A stretch of 64,000 nucleotides of DNA from Beijerinckiaceae bacterium (GTDB lineage: Bacteria; Pseudomonadota; Alphaproteobacteria; Rhizobiales; Beijerinckiaceae), in the NCBI GenBank assembly GCA_030684835.1, contig JAUXWZ010000179.1:1-64000 (forward strand), given 5' to 3'. How positions within the stretch are numbered: position 1 is the stretch's first letter; the number at the start of each line of letters is the position of its first letter. Position numbers and translations under genes: made by a program. The notes under the pieces were generated by a model. The model was not told the DNA's origin. It worked only from the letters and a program-made list of their open reading frames with translations, and searched no databases. Below, one piece after another: positions 42,341 through 51,013 of this stretch.

Positions 42341-44806
42341 TTATGCGCTCCACACTTTCGCATGACGCCAGCGAACCCTGACTTCATCAGGGGCGCCATC
42401 GACTTGCTGACCAGTGCCGATAACGCCGCCGCCCATGTCAGCGCCTTTCCTGCCAATAGTTCCGTCAAGCGATCCCTGATCCGATCCGATGGTGTGCGTC
42501 ATGATGATGTGCTGTGGGATAGCAGGCTGGCCAGCATAATCGCGCAGATTGTAAAGCTGCTCATCAAGCAACGTCCAGTTTCCGCCGCCGGGGTACTTCT
42601 GCACGCCCGCTATTGGCGCGGTGAATACAATGAACCTGCGACCATCCAAGTAGAAGTGCATATCTCCGTTTTGCTTCCAATCGACCGCGTAGGAGTGGTA
42701 GTCGGTCCAGTCGTTCCCCGTGTAGTCGTTGATGCTCTTGCCGTGGCCCCACTCGATTTGCCGGTAGCTGCCGCCCCATCCGGTCGCACCGAAGTGGACG
42801 TTGGCGAATGCGGCCGCCGTCTGACATTCCATGATGTCAATTTCAGGCGGCCAAGTCATAGCGCCGGCCGGATTTTCACCGATCAGCGAAAGGATGGCGG
42901 CGTTTCTGGCAAGAGTCGCCGTCCTTTCGCCAAACGTCCAGAACGCCGACCAACGACCCGGATAGTATGGGTCAGCGGCGGCGAGCGCCTCCCAATAGCC
43001 GAACGCCTGCGCAAACGTGCCCTGCGTCGTCAGAGTGCCGGAGCTGTACGGATGCCTGCCTTGCGTATCTGTCGCCGGGTTATATGTGCCCGAGGCAGTG
43101 TTGAGGTCCGGGAACTTAGTCGTGTCTTGCATGAGCGTGTTGAGGCCAGCGGGATTGCCGGCGGCCCCTACGCGGCGCCCGGTAACAGTAACGATGCCAT
43201 CCGCTTGCGAGAAAGGCGAAAGCGGCGCGAGTGGCCCTCCGATGTCAGGATGCGTCGGATCGAGGCCGAATTGATATTCGTCGCCGTCATAGTTGGTGAA
43301 GCCGAGCGCATTGTTGCGCCCGTTGATCTGACGAGGGTTGAATTTACCGTCGTTGTTGTAGGCCGGCAGCTTGTTGTCGCCGTACTCGACCAAGCTGGGG
43401 TTGACGCGCGTGACCATCGACAACGGATTGTCGAAGTCGCTATCGAATGTCGGCGCGCCGCGACCAAACAGGTTCACCGCGTCGGCGACGTTGTGATCGA
43501 ATGTCGTCAGCGCAGTCTGCGTTTTCAGCTCCGCGTCCGCGATCGACGTCGTCCATGTGATGATGCGACGAACGTAGGCGTCCATTCCTTCTAGCAACAG
43601 AGCCGTGTCGACAGTGTTGCCGACGACGCCGTCGTTGATCTTGCCGGCGATAGTGACGACCGTTCCGCCGTTATAACAAACCTTGATCTGGCCCGCGCCA
43701 GCGCTCGCCGCATTATCCCATGCAAGGGCGATGCGCGACACGCCTCTGATGCCGCCCGCGCCCGCGTACGCTGAATTGCTCGTCGTCATGCCTTTGCCCA
43801 TCATGCGGGTTGGGCCGTGCTGCCTGATAAGGTCAAGCGGCGTGCTGGCGTGCCTCGCTGATAGAATGCGTCCGGACAAGGGACTTCCGGCTACTGCTGC
43901 GTGGTTGATGGCGGAGCCTATCTCAACCAATACCGTGCCAACCGTCGCCTGCAATGCAGTGGCGAGCGGGCCGATGGCTGAAAGGCTTTCAGTGCCAGCC
44001 GCGCCTTCAACGGTGACAATGAACGAGTTCTTTTGAATGCGAAGCGTGAAGTCAATCGCACCGCCGCTGGTGGATATGATCTGAAAATACGGAGTGGTGG
44101 AAGCGATGGCGGCGTTGCTTGGATTGTAGGCTGTGCGGACGACTTCCGTCGGCGTAGTCGTCATGGACGGGGTAAGCACAGAGTTGTCGGTGAGATTGCC
44201 TCCGCCCGAGTCCTTGGTTCCTGCTCTAAGGAAAAAGAACTGGACGTTATTTAGATTTCCGTCGGGCATGGAGGTTGTTATTTTCCATGTCAGACTGTCA
44301 GCGTCCGTCATAGGTATTTGCCCAACGGTGAACGTTCCCATTGAGTTTGCGGCCGCCGTTCCGTGGAAACGAATGTCCACATAATCAGCATGGTTGGTGA
44401 TCGTGCGGTCCATATTCGAATCGACGCCTGCGTAACCCGCCCCGCTCCACATCGTAGGAGAGAAACCATCAGGCATGGTGCCGGGCGATCCTGACACCGC
44501 GCCATTCAGCGACGGGTAGGGATAAATGTTCCCGCCGCCAATCGACGTCGCTCGCCTCACGCCAAGATCGGTGCGCGCCAAGACGCCAGCGCCGAATGTG
44601 GTAAGGGCGCCAGCGGCGTTGGCGACGTCGCGCGTTCCGTTAGCGTCCGTGGCGAGTACTTCACTCGCCGACGCGGCGCCGACATATATGTTTTGCCAGA
44701 AGTTGAGATCGAACGCCGGGGTGCCGAACGGCACATAGCCGGGGAGCGTGCCGCCGGGAATGACTTTCGTCGGGTTCTTCTTCCGCCCAGAAGGTTGGAG
44801 CAGCAT
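42341..44806 (-). CDS. phage tail spike-like protein with GH16 glycosidase domain
   Basis: An 821-residue protein. Residues about 1-450 are beta-rich, glycine- and alanine-heavy and look like the virion-binding and lectin-like part. From about residue 455 (PTFDSDFDNPLSMVTRVN) to the end it is a glycoside hydrolase family 16 domain with the retaining catalytic motif Glu655-Ile-Asp-Ile-Met-Glu660 (WPPEIDIMECQ), then YHSYAVDWKQNGDMHFYLDG, the characteristic GH16 strand block. GH16 enzymes cleave beta-1,3/1,4 glucans, galactans and related exopolysaccharides. It would act as a depolymerase of the host's capsule or EPS. GGGAGG ribosome site. The polymer cut is unknown. Confidence 0.85.
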   Translation of the reverse strand: MLLQPSGRKKNPTKVIPGGTLPGYVPFGTPAFDLNFWQNIYVGAASASEVLATDANGTRDVANAAGALTTFGAGVLARTDLGVRRATSIGGGNIYPYPSLNGAVSGSPGTMPDGFSPTMWSGAGYAGVDSNMDRTITNHADYVDIRFHGTAAANSMGTFTVGQIPMTDADSLTWKITTSMPDGNLNNVQFFFLRAGTKDSGGGNLTDNSVLTPSMTTTPTEVVRTAYNPSNAAIASTTPYFQIISTSGGAIDFTLRIQKNSFIVTVEGAAGTESLSAIGPLATALQATVGTVLVEIGSAINHAAVAGSPLSGRILSARHASTPLDLIRQHGPTRMMGKGMTTSNSAYAGAGGIRGVSRIALAWDNAASAGAGQIKVCYNGGTVVTIAGKINDGVVGNTVDTALLLEGMDAYVRRIITWTTSIADAELKTQTALTTFDHNVADAVNLFGRGAPTFDSDFDNPLSMVTRVNPSLVEYGDNKLPAYNNDGKFNPRQINGRNNALGFTNYDGDEYQFGLDPTHPDIGGPLAPLSPFSQADGIVTVTGRRVGAAGNPAGLNTLMQDTTKFPDLNTASGTYNPATDTQGRHPYSSGTLTTQGTFAQAFGYWEALAAADPYYPGRWSAFWTFGERTATLARNAAILSLIGENPAGAMTWPPEIDIMECQTAAAFANVHFGATGWGGSYRQIEWGHGKSINDYTGNDWTDYHSYAVDWKQNGDMHFYLDGRRFIVFTAPIAGVQKYPGGGNWTLLDEQLYNLRDYAGQPAIPQHIIMTHTIGSDQGSLDGTIGRKGADMGGGVIGTGQQVDGAPDEVRVRWRHAKVWSA

Positions 44807-44808
44807 AT

Positions 44809-45261
44809 CTATGCCTCCCAGCGCGCGTAGACATTGACCTGGGTGGCGCTATTGTCCCGCCGTCTGAGGTCGATTTGATTGGCGTTTGTCAGCCCGAAAA
44901 TCGAGAATGAATCGCCATCGGCGACAGGGATCGCGACGCCAGCGGCGCCCTGACGAAATTCGATGATCGCCCCCGAAAGATTGATCAGCGTGAGCTGTTT
45001 CAGAACCTGGGATGCAAAGGCCACATAGTCCGCGCCGGTGGCGCTTGTCGTGACCACCAGGTTGCCGCCCGACGCCATTTGAGGCGTGACGCGCCCGACC
45101 AGGTTCTCCCCGGACGCCAATGCTGCAGCCACCGGCAAGGCGTTGCCAGCAGTGATCGGGGCGCCATTCTGATCGGCCAGCGCCTTGAATGTGACGTGGC
45201 CTGTCGCGCCCGTATCCTTGGACCTGATCGTAATGCCGTTGGCGACGAGGTTGTCGGCCAT
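44809..45261 (-). CDS. phage structural protein, decoration- or fibre-like
   Basis: A 150-residue alanine- and glycine-rich beta protein without signal peptide; AGGAG upstream of the ATG at 45261. The second half (FGLTNANQIDLRRRDNS and VNVYARWEA) is typical of small prophage virion proteins upstream of fibres. It sits immediately before the GH16 spike gene (2-bp gap). Not assigned to a family. Confidence 0.6.
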   Translation of the reverse strand: MADNLVANGITIRSKDTGATGHVTFKALADQNGAPITAGNALPVAAALASGENLVGRVTPQMASGGNLVVTTSATGADYVAFASQVLKQLTLINLSGAIIEFRQGAAGVAIPVADGDSFSIFGLTNANQIDLRRRDNSATQVNVYARWEA

Positions 45262-45279
45262 GCCGTGACTCCTGTTCGG

Positions 45280-45501
45280 TTAGAAAATGGCGACGATGGT
45301 TAGGATGTCTCCGTCGCCTTCAGACGCTTCGACCACTTCGATGTTTGTCGTTAAATCGAGAGACCATCCCTCGTCGTAGTCAGCGGCCCGCACAACGATC
45401 GGGTAGACGCCGACCACCAGCGCAGAGGCGACGCGCAAATTATTGCCAACGATGTCGAACTGATTGCTCGGATCACTGATGAGGGTGTAAGTGATCGCCA
45501 T
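45280..45501 (-). CDS. small cadherin-like beta protein
   Basis: A 73-residue protein with a pattern NLRVASALVVGVYPIVVRAAD resembling one cadherin/Ig-like repeat. Its ATG overlaps the stop of the gpD gene (TAATG), so translation is coupled. Perhaps an adhesion domain supplied as a separate small virion protein. Weak family evidence. Confidence 0.55.
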   Translation of the reverse strand: MAITYTLISDPSNQFDIVGNNLRVASALVVGVYPIVVRAADYDEGWSLDLTTNIEVVEASEGDGDILTIVAIF

Positions 45502-46538
45502 TACGTCCCCTCGCCGCCTGCACTGCGCTTGTCTTTGCCGGCGTCGCCCTTTGGCTGCTTCAGATCGAGCGCCGTGATTGAGCCGCCGCTGCGGTCACAT
45601 TTGTGCGTCACGCTCGAAATCCGATACTCGCCGTCAATGCCTGGCCGCGCCCCGATGAGCATGAAAGTTCCCTCAGCTTGCGCTGTCGGATCGAGCAGGA
45701 TGCGCACCGACCCCTCGCCGCCATCGCGCTCGCTTTCGGACTTCTTGCCCTTGGCTCGGCGATTTGCCGTGTCCTTGTCCTTCGCAGTGAATTTTGGAGA
45801 TGCTGTCGCCGGCGGCGTGTCGCCCTGGACCTCGACGTCCTCTTCCTTCCAGCGGGCCTCATTGCGGTCGAACCAACGCACGCGCGCTTTGGTGTGCCGC
45901 GGCCGGCCGACAAACGGCGCGATGTCCCACGACAGAAGATTGTCACCCCATGCTCCGACAACGCTCGGCATGGCCCCGCCGGCAGGAGAAGCCCCCTCCC
46001 CGCGTTTGGCCAGAACAGCAGTGTCGCCGCGAACCTTGAATGTGCCGCCGAGTTCGCGCGCGATACGCTCGCCCAGATGAATGAAGCTCTCAGAATCCGC
46101 CGACCAATAATCGCGCTTGATCTGCGCGAAGTCCGGATCGATGCGCACGCCCTTGAGCCCGGCGCGCTTGGCCGAATCCTCCAGGAACTCCTTCAGCGTG
46201 GCGTCGTCCTTGTGAAAGTCCTGCGGCTCTTTCGCTTTGCCGCGGCTATCAAAGCCCTTGCATGAAACCGTGAGCAGCCGGCCTTGTCCGCGCGCGCCGG
46301 TGGAGCGGACCTCGTCCACGGTGCCCTCGAACACTTTCACGCCTTCGAGTTCAATTTCGACGCGCCCGCCATTTGACGGGAGAATGCACTGCCCCTCGCT
46401 ATCGTCGAACGTTAGGTTCGCGGTGTCGCTCGCCGTGCCATCCTTGTCGGAGACTTCGATTGACGTCAGGTATGGGTTCCACCTGTCCGTCATGCTGGCG
46501 CCGTCGACGGTGACGGACCATGAGACTTGAAAGGCCAC
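45501..46538 (-). CDS. phage late-control D protein, baseplate hub
   Basis: A 345-residue GpD-like protein. It forms the central hub of the P2-type baseplate, around the spike. Start is a GTG at 46538. Family features: an N-terminal DGASMTDRWNPYLTSIEVSD, the DFAQIKRDYWSADSESFIHLGERIARELG block, and a KARVRWFDRNEARWKEEDVEV stretch. Upstream on the strand are gpX, gpU and the tape measure, the canonical P2 order. Confidence 0.9.
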   Translation of the reverse strand: MAFQVSWSVTVDGASMTDRWNPYLTSIEVSDKDGTASDTANLTFDDSEGQCILPSNGGRVEIELEGVKVFEGTVDEVRSTGARGQGRLLTVSCKGFDSRGKAKEPQDFHKDDATLKEFLEDSAKRAGLKGVRIDPDFAQIKRDYWSADSESFIHLGERIARELGGTFKVRGDTAVLAKRGEGASPAGGAMPSVVGAWGDNLLSWDIAPFVGRPRHTKARVRWFDRNEARWKEEDVEVQGDTPPATASPKFTAKDKDTANRRAKGKKSESERDGGEGSVRILLDPTAQAEGTFMLIGARPGIDGEYRISSVTHKCDRSGGSITALDLKQPKGDAGKDKRSAGGEGT

Positions 46539-46544
46539 GCGCGT

Positions 46545-46769
46545 TTAACCGAACAGCGAGACGGCGCGGCGCTGCGGCGCGCGCGGCGTGGGCGGCAGAT
46601 CGGGCAGCAGAATAACGGTTCCCACAGGCAGGATCACGCCGACATCAGCCAGCCGGCGGTTCAGCCGATAGGCTTCGTCGACAAGCGTCTGGCCTCTTCG
46701 CCCATAACGGCGCCACAACAGCAGGTCGAGCATCGTGCCCTCAGACTGCACGACAATTCTTTCAGGCAT
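46545..46769 (-). CDS. phage tail protein X (LysM-like)
   Basis: A 74-residue protein from the ATG at 46769. GTMLDLLLWRRYGRRGQTLVD, LNRRLADVGVILPVGTVILLPDLPP is a LysM-like fold typical of P2 gpX. It is part of the tail tip. The gene follows U and precedes D, in conserved order. Confidence 0.9.
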   Translation of the reverse strand: MPERIVVQSEGTMLDLLLWRRYGRRGQTLVDEAYRLNRRLADVGVILPVGTVILLPDLPPTPRAPQRRAVSLFG

Positions 46770-46773
46770 TGGA

Positions 46774-47211
46774 TTATCCAAACAGGGAGAGAAGGGAACC
46801 GATCAGGCTGAAGGCGCTGTCGCCGCCCGGTCCGTCGACGCGGGTGAGTTTCATCTCATGCGAGACGATTTGCCCGACGCCATTGCGGCCGAGCATTTCG
46901 TGGCTTTCCTTCACCGACTCGATGACGAACCAGCCGATTACAGATCCGTCGCCGCGCATGACAAACAGCGCCTCGCCCGCGCGCCTTGCGCCATGCAGCA
47001 TTTCGAGTTCCGGAAGGCCATTCAGCATCTGTCGCGACGGGATAATCTTGCCCTTGAGGGTGAACTTGTCGTCACCCTCGCCGACGAACTCGCGGCCCTT
47101 CAATCGGCCAAGCAAATCCTTCGTCGCAAAATCGGCTTCCGCCTCGCGCTCGACGGAATCGATCGAGAACGGGAACGTATCGATCGTTACCGGGCCAACC
47201 TGAAAAAGCAT
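46774..47211 (-). CDS. phage tail protein U (tail terminator/completion)
   Basis: A 145-residue GpU-like protein. LFQVGPVTIDTFPFSIDSVER and the KGKIIPSRQMLNGLPELEML segment are conserved in the family. It completes the distal tail. It lies directly behind the tape-measure gene, 6 bp away. Confidence 0.9.
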   Translation of the reverse strand: MLFQVGPVTIDTFPFSIDSVEREAEADFATKDLLGRLKGREFVGEGDDKFTLKGKIIPSRQMLNGLPELEMLHGARRAGEALFVMRGDGSVIGWFVIESVKESHEMLGRNGVGQIVSHEMKLTRVDGPGGDSAFSLIGSLLSLFG

Positions 47212-47217
47212 GTCTGG

Positions 47218-49635
47218 TTATCCCGTCGTGTCGGCGTGAACGCCTCGGAAGGCTTGACGCACCTGGCCGCCAGCCTGCAGCGCGCCGGCGACCTCGCGCT
47301 TGATGGCGGAGGCGCGTTCACCAAGCCGTGAGAGCCCGGCGTCGGCTTGCGTGATGAGGCGCAGCAGGTTGACGAGATCGGATGCATCGATATTCGGTTT
47401 CACCGGCGATGTGAGTCCGTCGAGCTTTCCGCGCGCCTCATCTGCCTTGCGTCCCACGTCCTCGATCTCGAACCGCATCTGACCCAGCGGCGAGGAACCG
47501 GCGCGCCGCTGTGTGCGGGCGCTCATAGGCCCAAACGATCCTGTCCCGATTTCTGTGGCGGCGCCCTTCTGAAATGTCCCGTAGGAGCCGAGCGTAAAAT
47601 CCCCGCGTCCGGAGTTCGGATGCGCCGCATTGTCTGTCCCGAACCCAAGCAACGATTGCAGTTTGCCGGGCAATGATCCGACAGCATTCGGGATTTTCAT
47701 GATGGCGCTGACGACATTGCCGATCGCCTCGCCCGCAGCAGTTCCCCACGCCGCCCACTTTTCGCCCGACGCATCAATCTCGCCGAAGAACTGAGTGAAC
47801 ATATCCCACGCATTCTGCAGAGCGGTGGTGAGCGGCGTGATCCATTCCGGCGCGGGGCCGATCGCTTTGCTGAAAGCCTCTCCGAATTTTTGGAAGAATG
47901 TGCCGAGCCCATTCCAGTTGTTGTAGATCAGCGTCCCGGCCGCAGCGATGGCTGCAAGCGCAGCTCCTATTGGCCCGCCCGCGAACAATGCGAAGCGCAG
48001 AGCCCGCAGAGGCCGCAGGATGGCCAGCAGCGCCCCTCCCGCCGCCAGCGTGGCGCCAGCGGCCAAAAGCTTGAACCCGCCAGCCAGCATTCCGACTGAG
48101 GCCGCTACGCCGCCAGCCAGCAGGCCAATCGGCCCAAGGACCGCGAGAGCGCCGGCGGCGTAGGTTCCGAATTTCAGAAGAGCGGGGTTGCTCTTGGCGA
48201 GGCGCTCCATTCCCTCGGCGATCTTGGTCAGCCCGGCGCCGATGTCGCTCAGCACGCCGGAATTGCCGATGGTCACCCAGAGATTTTCCCAGCCCGCCTT
48301 GAATCGCGCCACCTCGCCGACAATGCCCTGCATGCGGGTCTTGGCCATCTTGTCCGCGGCGCCGACGGACTTCTCCAAAACATCGCGCACGACATCGTCG
48401 AGATTGGCGCCGAACAAGGCGAGAAGACGCGCCGCCTGGCGGGCGTCGATGATGTTGGCGATGTCACCTGCGACGGCGCCTTTATCCTTCAGGGCGCGGA
48501 TAAAGCCGAATAGGTCGACCTCGCTTCCGGCTGAGGTGAGCGCCGTTGAGACGGACTCGGCAACTTTCTCCTTGTCGACGATGGAGCCAGAACCGAGCGC
48601 GTTGGTGACGATCTTCGTCAGTGCCGCCGTCATGGCGCCGACCGACTTTTTCAGCCTCGGATCGTTGAGAGCGCGGTCCATCTGCTGGACGGCGCCTTTC
48701 GGCATCGTGATTCCGTCGAGTTGAAGCGATGACGCAAGGTCGGAACCGGCAATCTTGCGCTTGTGCGTCACGAAGTCCGAGAGACTGATTTTCAGGCGAT
48801 CGAGCGCCTTCAGAGCCGGGCCCGTTGGCTTCACCATGCGAATGAGCATGGAGCGCAGCGCGACGCCCGCCTCAGATCCCTTAATGCCATTGTTCGCCAT
48901 AACCATCGCGGCAGCGGCGACCTGCTCGATGTTCATGCCGACGACTCGAGCGATCGGTGCGACGTATTTGAACGTCTCGCCCATAAGGCGAACGTCAGTA
49001 TTTGACCGGCTGGCGGAGTAAGCGAGCGCGTCATTGACGCGGGTCAGAGATTTCGAGGCTTCCTCGGCCGTCTTCATGGGCAAGCCCATGGCCGTCATCA
49101 CGTTGGTCGCGATATCAGACGCCTGCTGCAGTTCAATATCGCCCGCCAAACCGAGGTTCAGCGTACCGCGCAGCGCGCCCATGATTTGCTCGAAACTGAG
49201 ACCAGCTCGCCCCAGTTCGAACGCCGCCTTCATAATTTCAGCGTTCGTGAATGGGAACAGATTGTTGAGCGATTGCGCATAGCCTTCGAGGCTCTTGCGC
49301 TGCTCGTCCGTCATCTGCGTGACGGCTTGGACGTTGTTCCCGACCTTCTGAAACTCATAAGCAGCCTGGAAGCCGAACCGCCCGGCAAGAGCCAGAGGTG
49401 CAGCGAACGCAGCCGTCGCATGCATAGCGTTCCCGCGCATGCTCGCCATTGCGCTGCGCGCCTGCGTCGTCGCCACCATCATCTGACGCTGGATGCCCGC
49501 CACCACTTGCGTCTGCGCGCGCGCGGCCGTGCTCGCTTGCCGCACAAGACCCTGGATCGCGGCACCAGCCTTGCGAGCCGGCCCGCTCACCTGGTCGATA
49601 AGCGAGACGACCAGCCTAGACGTCAGAGTCGTCAT
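47218..49635 (-). CDS. phage tail tape-measure protein
   Basis: An 805-residue protein. It sets the tail length and is ejected first on infection. The N-terminal half has the TP901-type core (SRSNTDVRLMGETFKYVAP and MVMANNGIKGSEAGVALRSM), followed at about 480-590 by a long hydrophobic stretch of several membrane-like helices (LLAGGVAASVGMLAGGFKLL and similar) and a C-terminal coil. The start overlaps the E' frame by 20 bp, as expected in P2-like tails. Together with E/E' it is the most conserved block of the tail module. Confidence 0.94.
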   Translation of the reverse strand: MTTLTSRLVVSLIDQVSGPARKAGAAIQGLVRQASTAARAQTQVVAGIQRQMMVATTQARSAMASMRGNAMHATAAFAAPLALAGRFGFQAAYEFQKVGNNVQAVTQMTDEQRKSLEGYAQSLNNLFPFTNAEIMKAAFELGRAGLSFEQIMGALRGTLNLGLAGDIELQQASDIATNVMTAMGLPMKTAEEASKSLTRVNDALAYSASRSNTDVRLMGETFKYVAPIARVVGMNIEQVAAAAMVMANNGIKGSEAGVALRSMLIRMVKPTGPALKALDRLKISLSDFVTHKRKIAGSDLASSLQLDGITMPKGAVQQMDRALNDPRLKKSVGAMTAALTKIVTNALGSGSIVDKEKVAESVSTALTSAGSEVDLFGFIRALKDKGAVAGDIANIIDARQAARLLALFGANLDDVVRDVLEKSVGAADKMAKTRMQGIVGEVARFKAGWENLWVTIGNSGVLSDIGAGLTKIAEGMERLAKSNPALLKFGTYAAGALAVLGPIGLLAGGVAASVGMLAGGFKLLAAGATLAAGGALLAILRPLRALRFALFAGGPIGAALAAIAAAGTLIYNNWNGLGTFFQKFGEAFSKAIGPAPEWITPLTTALQNAWDMFTQFFGEIDASGEKWAAWGTAAGEAIGNVVSAIMKIPNAVGSLPGKLQSLLGFGTDNAAHPNSGRGDFTLGSYGTFQKGAATEIGTGSFGPMSARTQRRAGSSPLGQMRFEIEDVGRKADEARGKLDGLTSPVKPNIDASDLVNLLRLITQADAGLSRLGERASAIKREVAGALQAGGQVRQAFRGVHADTTG

Positions 49636-50064
49636 CGGGCGCGGTTCCTGTCTGCAGAAGCGGGATGGAGAGCGACTTGGCTATCCGGCGAGACTGCCGG
49701 TGCCAGACCATGATTTTTGACCACCGCTCACCGCGCATGGCGGGAATCGGGATGTGCAGGACGTGAGCAATGTCGGCCGCAATCACGTCGACGGCGAACC
49801 ACCACTCTCCGTCTCGGCCGCTACGAAAGGGGCGAACGCCTCCGTGATCCTCTTGAAGTCAGAGGCGCGAACCTTGCGGATAGCGTCGGCAGGCCACCCG
49901 GAATCGTGGGCCAGAAGCATGACGAAGGCCGTGGCGTCGGACTTGCCGTCTCGCCTGGCGTCTTCCATCGCCTCGATCGCACCCATAGTGGGCTCGTCGA
50001 CGGGGAACTCCTTATAGTCCTTTCCATCGTGGACTATCGGGCGGGCAAGAGTAATAGTGTCCAT
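49616..50064 (-). CDS. predicted -1 frameshift product of the E/E' tail chaperone
   Basis: After the 0-frame protein ending at 49783, a second frame (-1) stays open without a start codon of its own until a TAG at 49616. It encodes the GpE'-type helix (AADIAHVLHIPIPAMRGERW and SKIMVWHRQS). A slippery heptamer C CCT TTC lies in the overlap, and no -1 stop lies between it and the E' part. Shifting there would make a longer E+E' fusion, a tail-assembly chaperone known in P2 and, in a different form, in lambda. The efficiency is unknown. Confidence 0.75.
49783..50064 (-). CDS. phage tail assembly protein E (short, 0-frame form)
   Basis: A 93-residue protein from the ATG at 50064 (GGAG six bases upstream); the ATG at 50076 is less likely. 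It is helical and acidic, with GAIEAMEDARRDGKSDATAF and DAIRKVRASDFKRITEAF. Chaperone for the tape-measure protein. Divergent from the plus-strand moron, 26 bp away. Confidence 0.85.
   Translation of the reverse strand: MDTITLARPIVHDGKDYKEFPVDEPTMGAIEAMEDARRDGKSDATAFVMLLAHDSGWPADAIRKVRASDFKRITEAFAPFVAAETESGGSPST
49825..49831 (-). promoter_or_regulatory. slippery heptamer C CCT TTC for -1 frameshifting in E/E'
   Basis: On the minus strand the 0-frame reads GCC CCT TTC. The last base of GCC plus the next two codons fit X XXY YYZ, so both tRNAs can slip back by one base onto CCC TTT. It lies 13 codons before the 0-frame stop, and the E' frame is open downstream. Base pairing after the shift would be good. 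Confidence 0.7.
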
Positions 50065-50090
50065 TATTGGCTCCATTGGAGGGTTCACGG

Positions 50091-50399
50091 ATGAGAAAAT
50101 CCGTTTTGGCGTTAGCGTTGACCTGCCTGGTCACAGCGCCCGCTCAGGCTTCAACCGTGGCGATGAACCTCGGGTCCGTTCTTGGATCAGAAGTGGCATG
50201 CGGCCTAAAATTCGATCAGGCCGCGATCGCGCGGTTCATCGAATCCAGGGTGAAGCCCAGCGATATGGGCTTTGCAGGCATGCTCAACTTGATGACGATC
50301 GGGGCGCGAGCGGAGATCGACGATATGACCGCATCGCAGAAGACCGCCCATTGCACGCAAATTCGCAGGGTGGCGCGATCCTATAAATTGATCGAGTAA
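50091..50399 (+). CDS. secreted-protein moron on the opposite strand of the tail operon
   Basis: A 102-residue protein with GGAGGG before the ATG. The Sec signal peptide (VLALALTCLVTAPAQA, cleavage near residue 20) and two cysteines (EVACGL and THCTQI-like AHCTQI) point to a periplasmic protein. It is read on the plus strand between E and the tail tube gene, the only gene in the late region facing that way, and a hairpin follows its stop. Such extra genes often serve the lysogen. Not recognised as a named family; function unknown. Confidence 0.72.
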   Translation: MRKSVLALALTCLVTAPAQASTVAMNLGSVLGSEVACGLKFDQAAIARFIESRVKPSDMGFAGMLNLMTIGARAEIDDMTASQKTAHCTQIRRVARSYKLIE

Positions 50400-50400
50400 A

Positions 50401-50423
50401 GGCCGGGCTTGCTTGGCCCGGCC
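50401..50423. terminator. GC-rich hairpin between the moron and the tail tube gene
   Basis: GGCCGGG and CCCGGCC (50401-50407 and 50417-50423) form a stem just past both convergent stops. On the minus strand TTTAC follows, on the plus strand no T-run. It may act as a bidirectional terminator. Confidence 0.5.
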
Positions 50424-50428
50424 GCCTG

Positions 50429-50956
50429 TCAACCGCCGAGAGCTGTGCGGATATCCCCGAACCACGAGATGCCGCCGCTGCGGCCTTCGCGCTCATAGAA
50501 ATCCCAATACCAAAGCTCTTCGCCGTCGAGGATGAACTCGTAGTGCGTGACTTCGTGCAGCAGATAATTGCAGCCGAAGAATTCGCCCACCGAGAACTCA
50601 TCCGGCGCCCACGAAGAAATCACGCCCTGAATGACGGCGCGCGCGGCGAGGATCTGGCCACCTTGCTTATTGCGGACAGCCCCCGCGAACGTCCACTTGT
50701 CGTAGGCTCCGGCGGCGAAGCCCATCTTGCGCAGCATGTCGGGATCGAAGCCCTTAAGTTCGAATTTGGGCTCGATCGGATCGACCTGCGGAAATGAGAA
50801 ATTCACCTCCCCGACGCCGCCGCCCGGCGCGTAGCCGGACGTCTTGCGCTTGATTTCGGGAAGGGCGAGTTTCGAGAGCGTGACTGCGCGGCTGGAGTCG
50901 GGTTCGTCCGCTCGCCGCACGTCAACCGCCTCGAGGACGTAGAGAGGCTGGGCCAT
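50429..50956 (-). CDS. major tail tube protein (FII type)
   Basis: A 175-residue protein of the P2 FII family that stacks as hexameric rings inside the sheath. LYVLEAVDVRRADEP near the start and KFELKGFDPDMLRKMGFAAG are typical. AGGAG lies upstream of the ATG. It follows the sheath gene on the same strand. Confidence 0.88.
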   Translation of the reverse strand: MAQPLYVLEAVDVRRADEPDSSRAVTLSKLALPEIKRKTSGYAPGGGVGEVNFSFPQVDPIEPKFELKGFDPDMLRKMGFAAGAYDKWTFAGAVRNKQGGQILAARAVIQGVISSWAPDEFSVGEFFGCNYLLHEVTHYEFILDGEELWYWDFYEREGRSGGISWFGDIRTALGG

Positions 50957-51013
50957 AATTCATGTCTCCTGAAAGTGAGATTGTGTCCTGCGTTGATGGA
51001 TGCGGGCCGCGCC

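Noticed and set aside
42332-43594. A 420-codon plus-strand frame
   Set aside because: Antisense to the GH16 domain; arginine/valine-rich composition typical of the opposite strand of real genes.
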